A stretch of 64,000 nucleotides of DNA from Fimenecus sp051881435 (lineage in GTDB: Bacteria > Bacillota > Clostridia > Oscillospirales > Acutalibacteraceae). Each line of letters starts with the position of its first letter. Position 1 is the stretch's first letter. The notes below the pieces were generated by a model. That model did not search any database and was not told where the DNA came from. It saw only the letters and a list, made by a program, of their open reading frames with translations. The stretch covers positions 51,848 to 115,847 of the forward strand of contig JBJEPW010000034.1 in assembly GCA_051881435.1 (NCBI GenBank), in the 5' to 3' direction. Positions 35,016 through 43,155 of this stretch are shown here, piece by piece. A program made the translations under genes and the position numbers.

Positions 35016-35119
35016 TTTCGTGTCAGTCACAAGTATCACCGCGTCTATAATAGCAGAGAGGAAAGATGTTTTCAAGAAGATTTGTAAAGAAAACCCTTTG
35101 TTTAATCAACTATAAAGGC

Positions 35120-35148
35120 TTGACAACAAAAAATTTGTTCAATATAAT
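35120..35148 (+). promoter_or_regulatory. consensus sigma-A promoter with an embedded dyad
   Basis: TTGACA (35120-35125) and TATAAT (35143-35148) are 17 bp apart, perfect consensus. AACAAA and TTTGTT form an inverted repeat in the spacer, so a repressor could sit between the boxes. It drives the LRR-dockerin gene 54 bp downstream. Confidence 0.85.
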
Positions 35149-35201
35149 TATTTTGAGCAAATGTTTTTTATTAAAAATTTATTTGCAAAGGAGATAATCG
35201 A

Positions 35202-36416
35202 ATGAAAACGGTTAAAAAGTTTTTATCTGTGTTATTGGCACTAATGATGGTGTTGACCGCCATGCCGCTGACGGCATTACCTGCCGTTGCATTAACAAGC
35301 GGCGATTTCAGTTATTCGGTTGTTTCCGAAACGGACAAAACCTGTGAAATTACAAAATATACCGGCTCGGCAACGGAAGTAACTATCCCGTCTGAATTTG
35401 ACGGTTATACGGTGACTAGTATATATAGTGGTGCATTTTACAACTGCTACAAGCTTACAAGTATCACCGTCCCGAACAGTGTCACGAGTATCGGTGATAG
35501 TGCATTTTACGATTGCACCTCACTTAAAAGTATCACAATACCTGACAGCGTAACGAGTATCGGTAGTTATGCATTTTACGGTTGCTCCTCGGTTACAAGT
35601 ATCACCATCCCAGACAGCGTTACGAGTATCGGCAATGGTGCATTTGCGTACTGCACCTCGCTTACAAGCATCACAATGCCTGACAGCGTGATGAGTATAA
35701 ATGATGCTGTATTTGGATCCTGCGAAGCACTCATAAGCATTACAATACCTGACAGCGTTACGAGCATCGGTAGTTATGCATTTTGCGGTTGTACCTCGCT
35801 TACAATCATAACAATCCCTGAAAATGTAACGAGTATCGGTGATGATGCATTTTACTACTGCACCTCACTTGCAAACATCACAATACCTGATAGCGTTACG
35901 AGTATCGGTAAAGAGGCATTTGAATTCTGCGAGTCGTTTACAAGCATCACAATCCCTGAAAATGTAACTAGTATCAGTGATTATGCATTTGCATACTGCA
36001 CCTCGCTTATAAGCGTCACAATCCCCGACAGCGTGACGAGTATCGATGATGGTGCTTTTGGCAGGTGCGAAGCACTCACCTGCATCACAATTCCTGACAG
36101 CGTGACGAGTATCGGCGATAATGCATTTTTAAAATCCGGTTTGAAAACCGTTTATGGCTACACAGGCTCTTATGCCGAAACCTATGCAAATGAAAACAGT
36201 TACACTTTTGTTGCACTTAATAAACGCGGCGATATTAACGGGGACGGTTCACCAAGTTCCGCAGATTATGCAATGGTAAGGGCATATGCCACAGGTAATG
36301 TAGTGTTTGATGATGTTCAAAAAATTGCGGCGGATTTAAACCGTGACGGTGCGGTTGACGCTTATGACGCAATTCATCTCGACCTTTATCTGAACGGATA
36401 TTTAGATACTTTATAA
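35202..36416 (+). CDS. secreted BspA-type leucine-rich repeat protein with dockerin domain
   Basis: 404 residues. A signal peptide (MKTVKKFLSVLLALMMVLTA) is cleaved near PAVA, residue 31. Eleven tandem 23-residue LRR_5 repeats of the form VTSIGDSAFYDCTSLKSITI occupy about 65-320. They are encoded by near-identical 69-bp units, so recombination could change their number. Residues 341-404 are a type I dockerin with two calcium loops: GDINGDGSPSSAD (from 343) and ADLNRDGAVDAYD (from 377). The dockerin should plug into a cohesin on the cell surface. The LRR part probably binds host or microbial surfaces. AAAGGAG precedes the ATG, and a consensus promoter lies upstream. No cohesin gene is in the window. 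Confidence 0.92.
   Translation: MKTVKKFLSVLLALMMVLTAMPLTALPAVALTSGDFSYSVVSETDKTCEITKYTGSATEVTIPSEFDGYTVTSIYSGAFYNCYKLTSITVPNSVTSIGDSAFYDCTSLKSITIPDSVTSIGSYAFYGCSSVTSITIPDSVTSIGNGAFAYCTSLTSITMPDSVMSINDAVFGSCEALISITIPDSVTSIGSYAFCGCTSLTIITIPENVTSIGDDAFYYCTSLANITIPDSVTSIGKEAFEFCESFTSITIPENVTSISDYAFAYCTSLISVTIPDSVTSIDDGAFGRCEALTCITIPDSVTSIGDNAFLKSGLKTVYGYTGSYAETYANENSYTFVALNKRGDINGDGSPSSADYAMVRAYATGNVVFDDVQKIAADLNRDGAVDAYDAIHLDLYLNGYLDTL
35397..36140 (+). repeat. tandem 69-bp repeats inside the LRR gene
   Basis: About eleven in-frame 69-bp units with a core like AGCGTTACGAGTATCGGT. Each encodes one 23-residue leucine-rich repeat. Confidence 0.9.
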
Positions 36417-36988
36417 TTTTTCACATAATTCTTACCGCCCTGTTAAACAACGGGGCGGTTCATTTTGTTGAAAAAGCTCATTTTAGGCTACCCTCGTCAG
36501 GAACGACGAGAACCCCTCTGTCAAAACCTGTGGTTTTGACATCTCCCCTTTCAGGGGAGACGAGTAAACCAACTCCCACGGCGGTATCGTAGGGCGGGCG
36601 GCTTGCCCCCGCCGTCAAATTACTGTAAAACTATCGGGCGGGCACAGAGACCCGCCCCTACAACAAAAACCAAAAATTATATGTAACCCGTAGGGGCGAT
36701 TCACGAATCGCCCGCATAAAACCCCTCTGTCAAAACCTGCGGCTTTGACATCTCCCCTTTCAGGGGCGACGAGTCCCGCAGCCTAACTCCGCTCCCTCGT
36801 CAGAGGGAGGCAAAAGATAGTTTATAGACACTCTCTACCTCTCTGTCACTTAACAGGGCGGTTTAATTTTGCCGTTTTATTGTTTCGGCTATATTTTCCT
36901 GCGGCAGATATTTGACATTCTGTCTAAAAAAGTTTATACTATTTAAGTTAATGCTTTTATTACAATATTTCAGTATCGGAGATTTATT
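36417..36988. repeat. gene-free gap packed with dispersed palindromic repeats
   Basis: No gene in 572 bases. After the terminator it holds two copies of a unit CCCCTCTGTCAAAACCTG + ggTTTTGACATCTCCCC (36514 and 36721), each with a TCAGGGG pair. It also holds GGGCGGG/CCCGCCC palindromes (36596-36660) and a GGGGCGATTCACGAATCGCCC hairpin at about 36693. A CTCCCTCGTCAGAGGGAG palindrome lies at about 36791. Related units recur at 14.8, 16.4, 40.8 and 46.8-47.0 kb. The last 80 bases are AT-rich leader for the methyltransferase. Confidence 0.8.
36434..36464 (+). terminator. terminator after the LRR-dockerin gene
   Basis: ACCGCCC/GGGCGGT with a 12-nt loop, followed by TTCATTTT. Confidence 0.75.
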
Positions 36989-38104
36989 ATGCTTATTAAG
37001 TTTTCTGCGCCGTGCCTTTTGGGACTTGAAGGGCTCGTGGCTCAGGAATTACGAGATATGGACGCCTTGAATGTGGAGGCAAAAAACGGCAGAGTGGATT
37101 TTGAGGGGGACGAGAGTATTCTCGCCCGTGCAAATATCTGTTCCCGTTACAGCGAGCGAATACTTATCCGTATGGGTGAGTTTCCCGCCGTTACCTTTGA
37201 ACAGCTTTTTCAGGGCGTAAAAAATCTACCTTGGGAGGAGTGGTTAGGAAAGTTTGACGCATTTCCCGTTAAGGGCTATTCCCTTAACTCAAAGCTTTTT
37301 TCAGTTAGCGACTGTCAGGCGATTATCAAAAAGGCGGTCGTTGAGCGTTTAAAGCAAAAGTACAAAATTTCTTGGTTTGAGGAATCAGGTGCAGTTCATC
37401 AAATCCAATTTTCAATAATGAAGGATACCGTTACACTGTTTATTGACACCTCGGGCGCAGGACTTCACAAAAGGGGTTACCGTCCGGTTGCCAATGTTGC
37501 ACCTATAAAGGAAACACTTGCCGCCGCCATGGCAGAGCTTGCAAGGCTTCGTCATTACCATACGCTGTATGATGTGACCTGCGGCTCGGGAACAATACTC
37601 ATTGAGGGCGCAATGAAAGCGCTGAATATTGCTCCGGGGCTCAGGCGAGCCTTTATTTCGGAAAGGTTTGAAAATATCGACTCTGCATTTTGGCAGCAGG
37701 AAAGAGCAAGAGCCGCAGACGCAGTTATCCGTGACGCGGATTTTATGGCTTACGGCTCCGATATTGATTTTCACGCTCTTGAAATTGCAAAGGAAAATGC
37801 GCGCAGAGCAGGCGTTTCCATGAAAATAGATTTATCCAAAAAAGATTTGAAGGATTTTCAAAGGAAAAGCGAAAAGGGTACTGTTATATGCAACCCGCCC
37901 TATGGGGAGAGAATGTTGGACATTAAAGCAGCAGAGGATATTTACCGCACAATGGGTAAAATTTTCGCTCCCGAAAGAGGCTGGGCGTATTATATTATCA
38001 GCCCCGATGAGGACTTTGAAAAATGCTTCGGACGAAAGGCGGACAAACGCCGCAAGCTGTACAACGGTATGATTAAGTGCCAGTTGTATATGTATTACAA
38101 ATAG
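36989..38104 (+). CDS. THUMP-domain class I RNA methyltransferase (RlmL-like)
   Basis: 371 residues. The amino part (about 1-160) is a ferredoxin-like plus THUMP RNA-binding domain. The rest is a Rossmann methyltransferase with DVTCGSGTILIEGA (SAM site, near 193) and the catalytic NPPYGERM motif near 294. It probably makes an N2-methylguanine in 23S rRNA, as RlmL does; Firmicute orthologues are single-domain like this one. The upstream gap is long, so it has its own promoter. It ends 14 nt before the lipid kinase. Confidence 0.9.
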   Translation: MLIKFSAPCLLGLEGLVAQELRDMDALNVEAKNGRVDFEGDESILARANICSRYSERILIRMGEFPAVTFEQLFQGVKNLPWEEWLGKFDAFPVKGYSLNSKLFSVSDCQAIIKKAVVERLKQKYKISWFEESGAVHQIQFSIMKDTVTLFIDTSGAGLHKRGYRPVANVAPIKETLAAAMAELARLRHYHTLYDVTCGSGTILIEGAMKALNIAPGLRRAFISERFENIDSAFWQQERARAADAVIRDADFMAYGSDIDFHALEIAKENARRAGVSMKIDLSKKDLKDFQRKSEKGTVICNPPYGERMLDIKAAEDIYRTMGKIFAPERGWAYYIISPDEDFEKCFGRKADKRRKLYNGMIKCQLYMYYK

Positions 38105-38118
38105 TTAGGATGAATTTT

Positions 38119-39024
38119 ATGAAGCATATTTTTATTGTGAATCCCGTGTCGGGAAAAGGGAAAGCGGCAAACGCATATATTCCCGTAATTGAAGAGTATA
38201 TCAAAAATACAGGGCTTGATGGAGAAATTTATATTACAAAGGCAAGCCGTGACGGTCAGCGTTATGTTGAAGAAGTCGCCAAAAAAGGCGAAAAAGTGCG
38301 CTTTTATTCCTGCGGCGGCGACGGAACTCTCTATGAGGTTGTCAACGGATGTTATAAATACGACAACTGCGAGGTTGCCGCAATTCCTTTGGGATCGGGC
38401 AACGATTTTTGCCGCATTTTCGGCAAGAATACGAATATTGACGATCAGGTTAACGGCGTTCCCATGAAAATGGACCTCATTGAAACCGACGGTCAGATTG
38501 CCATAAATCAATGCTCAATGGGTATTGATGCCGAGGTTTGCGCGAAGCAGGCGGCGTTTAAAAAGCTTCCTCTTGTAAGCGGAGAAATGGCATACAACCT
38601 TGCTCTTGTGTATTGCCTTTTCGGCAAGCTGAAAAGTCAGTTCAAAATTACTATTGACGGCAGTGAAATTGTTGAAGGAACATATCTTTTCTGCTATATC
38701 GGCAATTCCCGCTGGTACGGCGGAGGCTACAAGGCGGCGCCTCTCGCAATGCCCAACGACGGACTGCTTGATTTTGTAATGGTTCGTCTTGATCGCAGTC
38801 GCTTAAAGCTTTTACCGCTTATAAGCAAATATAAGGCGGGCGAGCATCTCGACTGGGATATTACCACCTTCCGCAGGGGCAAAAAAATAAAGGTTGAGAG
38901 CAAAAAACTTGCCGCTGTTAATGTGGACGGCGAGTGCGCATATGTTACCGAAAGAGAATTTCAGATTATTGAAAACGGCGTAACTTTTGTTGTACCGAGA
39001 GGCTCACAATTCCTTGATATGTAA
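38119..39024 (+). CDS. diacylglycerol kinase-like lipid kinase (DagK/YegS family)
   Basis: 301 residues from ATG 38119, with AGGA 8 nt upstream. Motifs FIVNPVSGKGKA, the nucleotide-binding CGGDGTLYEVVNG, and PLGSGNDFCRIF define the family; the carboxy beta-sandwich includes NVDGE. It phosphorylates diacylglycerol or related lipids at the membrane face and recycles lipid for phosphatidate. The longer frame from 38077 overlaps the methyltransferase and is less likely. Confidence 0.92.
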   Translation: MKHIFIVNPVSGKGKAANAYIPVIEEYIKNTGLDGEIYITKASRDGQRYVEEVAKKGEKVRFYSCGGDGTLYEVVNGCYKYDNCEVAAIPLGSGNDFCRIFGKNTNIDDQVNGVPMKMDLIETDGQIAINQCSMGIDAEVCAKQAAFKKLPLVSGEMAYNLALVYCLFGKLKSQFKITIDGSEIVEGTYLFCYIGNSRWYGGGYKAAPLAMPNDGLLDFVMVRLDRSRLKLLPLISKYKAGEHLDWDITTFRRGKKIKVESKKLAAVNVDGECAYVTEREFQIIENGVTFVVPRGSQFLDM

Positions 39025-39027
39025 AAA

Positions 39028-39060
39028 GAATAAGACCTTCGCAGTGCGGAGGTCTTATTT
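39028..39060 (+). terminator. terminator after the lipid kinase
   Basis: AATAAGACCTT pairs with AGGTCTTATT around CGCAGTGCGG and ends in a T-rich run. Confidence 0.85.
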
Positions 39061-39078
39061 TATCGGTAATGATAAGCG

Positions 39079-39358
39079 TTAAGGTGAGGGGAGTTGAACC
39101 CGATATGGTTTAAAACGGCATATTTTCGCCTAAACTGCGTTAAAAATCTTGCCATACGGCAGTATGGCGGCGATTTTGTGCCTTGTTCAAACAAAAATCT
39201 ACTCGTTTTAAACTGCTCTGCACCGAAAATGCAGAGAGTACGGATGGATTTTTGCTTTTGAGACGGCAGTCGGGCTGACGCCCGACAACGGTGAAAAGGT
39301 GAAAATACACCGTAATATCAAATTTTCGGCATATTGTGTTCGACTCCCCTCACCTTAA
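39079..39358. mobile_element. TTAA-flanked MITE-like element, about 280 bp
   Basis: The left end TTAAGGTGAGGGGAGTTGAA is inverted at the right end (21 bp with one mismatch), with TTAA at both extremities. The interior has no gene, but has secondary inverted pairs (TTTAAAACG...CGTTTTAAA near 39109 and 39202; GCCGTC and similar). The right TTAA supplies the last bases of the downstream thioredoxin gene stop codon. The ends also resemble a tRNA T-arm (GTTCGACTCCCC). Confidence 0.65.
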
Positions 39359-39702
39359 AGGAGCTTTGCAATATCTGCACTCTTTAATACCTTACCTTGG
39401 GACACAACCTTCTCGTTTACCACAAGCGCGGGCATGCTCATAACACCGTATTCCATAACCTTTTGCATATCGGTGATATATTCCACTTCTGTGCCGAGCC
39501 CCATTGTATTTACTGCCTGCTTTGTGTTTTCAAACATTTCGCGGCAGGATTTGCACCCCGCACCTAAAACTTTTATGCTTGAAATACCGCCCCGTACTTT
39601 TTCACAGCCGTTTTCGGTTTCTCCGCTTTGCTGTGCGTTACAGCAGCACGCGGGCGAAGCCTTTTTTTCTCCTTTTTTCTTTACGCGAACAAAAAATGCC
39701 AT
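39355..39702 (-). CDS. thioredoxin-like small redox protein with Cys-rich head
   Basis: 115 residues. An amino-terminal Cys-rich stretch (ASPACCCNAQQ, Cys19-21, then Cys33) precedes a thioredoxin fold with Cys50-x-x-Cys53 in GAGCKSC and the cis-Pro MPALVVN. This is the 'redox-active disulfide protein 2' type, often encoded with ArsP-like permeases. It may reduce or hand over a thiol-reactive metalloid. It lies 19 nt after the permease in the same direction. Its stop codon falls inside the terminal repeat of the MITE-like element. Confidence 0.87.
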   Translation of the reverse strand: MAFFVRVKKKGEKKASPACCCNAQQSGETENGCEKVRGGISSIKVLGAGCKSCREMFENTKQAVNTMGLGTEVEYITDMQKVMEYGVMSMPALVVNEKVVSQGKVLKSADIAKLL

Positions 39703-39721
39703 AATAAATTACCTCCGAAAT

Positions 39722-40735
39722 TTAAATCAGTATTGGTTGTATAAGATTAAAAAAGTAGCCTACAATGATAATCCCCACTGTGCAAATTGCAATGAAAATC
39801 CCCAGCAGTTTGGGCTTAACTGCTTTGCGAAGCAGTATCATTGACGGCAATGAAAGGGTTGTAACTGCCATCATAAAGGAAAGAACAACGCCGAGGAGTG
39901 CACCCTTTGCCAACAACGCCTCGGCAATGGGGATTGTGCCGAAAATATCGGCATACATCGGCACGCCTGCAACGGTGGCAAGAATAACGCCCAAGGGATT
40001 GTTGTTGCCAAGCACTTTCACAATAAAATCTTCGGGAATCCAATTGTGAATAATTGCGCCGATACCCACGCCGATAAGCACATAGGGATATACCTTTTTC
40101 GCGGTGAAAAGCACCTGCCCCCAAGCGTAGTTTAAGCGGTCTTTAAAGTGCAATTCCTCTTGCGGCGCGTCAATCGCGCGCCCGTTTCGTATAAATTCCT
40201 CCACTTGGTTTTCAAGGCGGAGTTTTTCAATCAGCGTGCCGCCCAACACGGCGATTACAAGGCCGAGCAAAACATAGACCACCGCGACCTTACAACCGAA
40301 AATGCTCATCAACAGTACAAGACTGCCGAGGTCCACCATCGGCGAGGAAATCAGAAACGAAAAGGTAACGCCTAAGGGGAGCCCTGCGCTTGTAAATCCC
40401 ATAAACAGCGGAATGGACGAGCAGGAGCAAAAGGGCGTGACGGTGCCCAAAAGCGCCGCCATACAGTTTGCACCGATGCCGTGAAACCGCCCCAAAATCT
40501 TTTTTGTGCGTTCGGGCGGGAAAAACGACTGAACATACGAGATAACCAAAATCAAAACGCCCAAAAGCACCATAATCTTGATTGTATCGTAAATGAAAAA
40601 GAGGATACTGCCGCCGATTTTGCCTGTTGTATCTAACTCGCAGGCGGTCAAAGCGGCGGTGAGTAGGCGATAAAGCCACCCCATACCGAGAAATTCGTTT
40701 TGAAAGAAATCCCATACGGTTCTTATTGCTTCCAT
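39722..40735 (-). CDS. ArsP/DUF318-type permease
   Basis: 337 residues, about eight helices in two halves. The hallmark TPFCSCSSIPLFMGF with Cys103 and Cys105, and a second loop with LGNNNPLGVILATVAGVPMYAD, place it in the ArsP_1 permease family. Characterised members export trivalent organoarsenicals. It is downstream of an ArsR-type regulator and upstream of a thioredoxin, a recognised metalloid-resistance grouping. Substrate is inferred from family and context. Confidence 0.9.
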   Translation of the reverse strand: MEAIRTVWDFFQNEFLGMGWLYRLLTAALTACELDTTGKIGGSILFFIYDTIKIMVLLGVLILVISYVQSFFPPERTKKILGRFHGIGANCMAALLGTVTPFCSCSSIPLFMGFTSAGLPLGVTFSFLISSPMVDLGSLVLLMSIFGCKVAVVYVLLGLVIAVLGGTLIEKLRLENQVEEFIRNGRAIDAPQEELHFKDRLNYAWGQVLFTAKKVYPYVLIGVGIGAIIHNWIPEDFIVKVLGNNNPLGVILATVAGVPMYADIFGTIPIAEALLAKGALLGVVLSFMMAVTTLSLPSMILLRKAVKPKLLGIFIAICTVGIIIVGYFFNLIQPILI

Positions 40736-41121
40736 AAAAAACTCCTTGTATATTGTTGTATTGGAATTGGTAGAGGTAATTTATAGGGTAGGGCGGGGGC
40801 GCGGGTGTCCGGTGGACACCTCTGCGAATGAAATGAGCAGAAGCGCTGCCTGAGCCGGCAGGCGAGTATTGCTTGCTCCCGCCGCAAGGTGCATTGAAAA
40901 TAGGTTTATATATAGTTATATTGAAATATATCTATATAAAATTCTTATGATAAGCCGTGCAATAGAATGTTACACGGCTGTTTTCATTTTTTTACAGTAG
41001 GGCGCTGTCTGTCCCACCCCGTCAAATTACCGCAAAATCCGCGGCGGGGGCAAGCACCCGCCCTACCCTGAAAATTTCATTTCGTGCGTGTAGGGAATGG
41101 CTATACCGTTTAGTAAAATCC
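40736..41121. other. 386-bp gap between arsR and arsP genes
   Basis: It carries an operator-like dyad at 40909-40938 and a TCCGGTGGACA palindrome near 40806. GGGCGGG/CCCGCC repeats lie at about 40790 and 41040-41065, and an AGCCGTG/CACGGCT hairpin at 40953-40980. No gene is supported. Confidence 0.65.
40909..40938. promoter_or_regulatory. ArsR-type operator upstream of the permease
   Basis: TATATAGTTATAT and ATATATCTATATA are 13-bp arms (one mismatch) separated by TGAA. The arm core TATATAGAT recurs at the arsR promoter. Size and AT-rich dyad form match ArsR/SmtB operators. Confidence 0.6.
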
Positions 41122-41412
41122 TCATATATCCGGGGTTGCCGTTGTTAGCTCTTTCAGGCAATCGGCGGCGATTTTTGCGCCCTTTGGGGAAATGGAGTAG
41201 TGCATCCATTTTCCGTCTTTTCGTCCCACAACAACGCCCGAATCGCAAAGAGTTTTCATATGGTGCGAGAGCGTAGGCTGTGTAATGTTCAATTCCTCTA
41301 ACAGCTTGCAGGCGCATTTTTCGCCCGAACGCAAACTTTTTAAAATGCGGACACGGTTTTCATCGCAAAACGCTTTAAAAATTAACGCGGTTTTATTTTC
41401 ATTCAGCTCCAA
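41122..41412 (-). CDS. ArsR-family metalloid-sensing repressor
   Basis: About 96 residues, winged helix: NENKTALIFKAFCDENRVRIL, recognition segment ITQPTLSHHMKTLCDSGVV, wing GRKDGKWMHYS. Cys33 and Cys35 in EKCACKLLEEL match the CxC metalloid site of ArsR, which releases DNA on binding As(III) or Sb(III). A GTG at 41421 begins the frame, but TTG 41412 has GAGG 8 nt upstream and is preferred. A consensus promoter and an operator-like palindrome lie directly upstream, which implies self-repression. Confidence 0.9.
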   Translation of the reverse strand: MELNENKTALIFKAFCDENRVRILKSLRSGEKCACKLLEELNITQPTLSHHMKTLCDSGVVVGRKDGKWMHYSISPKGAKIAADCLKELTTATPDI

Positions 41413-41434
41413 AGCTCTCACCTCACATAGAAAA

Positions 41435-41476
41435 ACATCTATATGTTATTATATGCAATTCGTCTTGATTTGTCAA
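41435..41476 (-). promoter_or_regulatory. arsR promoter and operator
   Basis: On the minus strand TTGACA (41476-41471), a 17-bp spacer and TATAAT (41453-41448) make a perfect promoter. AACAT/ATGTT around CTAT (41434-41447) lies directly after the -10 and shares TATAGAT with the dyad at 40909-40938. Confidence 0.75.
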
Positions 41477-41480
41477 CCGT

Positions 41481-42815
41481 TTATTTTACCCTGTATGCGC
41501 CGGTGGCAATTACTTCTGCCTTATTGATATAGGGTTCTTTGCGGCATTCCTCGATTTTTATTGTAAGATTATCCGTAACGGTGGGCTCGAATACCGCAAT
41601 TCTCGAAAATCCGATTATTGTGCCGCTGAAAAGCTTTTTCCCGTTTGCATATATTGAAAATTTCTCCACACGCTGAGATTTTGTTGTGTCCTCCGCAAGA
41701 CGGACGCGGTCAACGGATTGTTTCGGGAATGATAGCTTTATTTCAAAGCCGTCCTCCGATTTTTCCGTTTTAACATCGGAAATAAGCAGTTCATCTTCCT
41801 TTTTAAGCCATTTGCCCATTTGGCGCAAACGTTTTACATCGCTTTTTGCCAAAAGTCCGTTTTTGTTGGGAGGAATATTGAGGAGCATAAGGGAGTTGTT
41901 GCCTGCCGAATTGTAGTAAATCTTCATAAGGTGATTAAGAGATTTTAAAGTAAATCTCTGCATGGGGTGAAAGAACCAACCAAGGCGTATAGACACATCT
42001 ACCTCGGCAGGATACCATATAAACTCATCGAATTTCGCCAAAAACTCTCTTGAACCCATATCGGGCAGCATAACATCCTGACAACGCTTTTGAAAATCCT
42101 TCATATCGTCGGACGCCTGAAAGTTTTGTTCACCGAATTCAAATTTGGGAACAACATTCCATTCGCTTTCTCTCGTTTTACCGCTTTCGTTGCCTATCCA
42201 GCGCACATCGGGGGCACAGTCGGACAATACAATGTCAGGCTGTAATTCAATAGCCGTGTTCCAGATTCTCTCAAAATCGTATTTCTGAACAGGTTTGCCG
42301 TCCGCCGCCGCACCGCAGGCGCCGTCCATCCAAAGCATAAATATATCGCCGTAATTTGTTAAAAGCTCGGTAAGCTGGGCTATGTAAAAATCGTTGTAGG
42401 CAGGGGTGCCGTAGCATTCTGCGTTTCTGTCCCAAGGGGAAAGATAAACGCCGAATTTCAAGCCGTATTTCTTGCAGGATTCCGATACCTCACGCACAAC
42501 ATCACCCTTGCCGTTTTTATAAGGGCTGTTTTTAATTGAGTGTTCCGTGGTCTTTGTGGGCCACAGGCAAAAACCGTCGTGGTGCTTGCAGGTGAGAATA
42601 ACGCCTTTCATTCCTGCGGCGGCAATCGCCTCGCACCATTGGTCGGTGTTCTGCTTTTTCGGGTTAAAAATGCTTTCGCTCTCTTTGCCGTTGCCCCATT
42701 CACGGTTTGTAAAGGTGTTCATTCCGTAGTGAACAAAGGCATAATATTTCATATCCTGAATTATTAACTGACGGCGGTTGGGAACAATGCTCGTGTATAA
42801 ATCAAGTCTGTCCAA
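41481..42815 (-). CDS. alpha-L-fucosidase, GH29 (copy 4)
   Basis: About 444 residues from TTG 42815, which is preceded by GGGGAGAGG; the 35 extra codons upstream look unlike a signal peptide. Motifs are YYAFVHYGMNTFTNREWG, CKHHDGFCLW (77-86), nucleophile Asp164 in MLWMDGACG, and MLLNIPPNKNG. A carboxy beta domain carries KKLFSGTIIG. The FVHYG and MLWMDG variants set it apart from the three copies at 2-10 kb and suggest another subfamily. It is cytoplasmic and stands alone, 28 kb from the main glycan locus. Confidence 0.92.
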   Translation of the reverse strand: MDRLDLYTSIVPNRRQLIIQDMKYYAFVHYGMNTFTNREWGNGKESESIFNPKKQNTDQWCEAIAAAGMKGVILTCKHHDGFCLWPTKTTEHSIKNSPYKNGKGDVVREVSESCKKYGLKFGVYLSPWDRNAECYGTPAYNDFYIAQLTELLTNYGDIFMLWMDGACGAAADGKPVQKYDFERIWNTAIELQPDIVLSDCAPDVRWIGNESGKTRESEWNVVPKFEFGEQNFQASDDMKDFQKRCQDVMLPDMGSREFLAKFDEFIWYPAEVDVSIRLGWFFHPMQRFTLKSLNHLMKIYYNSAGNNSLMLLNIPPNKNGLLAKSDVKRLRQMGKWLKKEDELLISDVKTEKSEDGFEIKLSFPKQSVDRVRLAEDTTKSQRVEKFSIYANGKKLFSGTIIGFSRIAVFEPTVTDNLTIKIEECRKEPYINKAEVIATGAYRVK

Positions 42816-43155
42816 AAAATCCTCTCCCCATTTGTTATTTGTATAGATGATAGCACAAAAAAACCTTTCGGACAACGATAAAACAAAATTTTTATGTGAC
42901 AGATAAGGAAAAATCCGCATACGGCGCCCTACCTTTTCAAGAAATAAAGAAATTTGAAAAAATAAACGAAAGAATAATGTTAAGGTAAGACAGGAAACGT
43001 ACCATTACATAATCCATTTTATTGCAGTGCATAAAATTGGCTTTTTTCAAAAACTGTTGAAATTCAGCGTGTATGATGATATAATTTTTGTATATTAAGT
43101 TTTTTATGTCATTTCAGGCTTAAAATGCTGCAAATTCAAAGGTGAGGATGCTTTA
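42816..43155. promoter_or_regulatory. divergent leader between GH29 and the membrane glycosyltransferase
   Basis: A 340-base gap with no gene. TTGAAA (43057-43062), 17 bp, then TATAAT (43080-43085) is a good plus-strand promoter for the gene at 43156. Nothing else stands out. Confidence 0.65.

Noticed and set aside
35397..36140. Regular 69-bp repeats considered as a CRISPR array
   Set aside because: The units are contiguous, in frame and encode leucine-rich repeats; there are no unique spacers and no cas genes.
39079..39358. tRNA-like ends at the TTAA element considered as real tRNA fragments
   Set aside because: The T-loop resemblance is short and mirrored at both ends, which is better explained by terminal inverted repeats.
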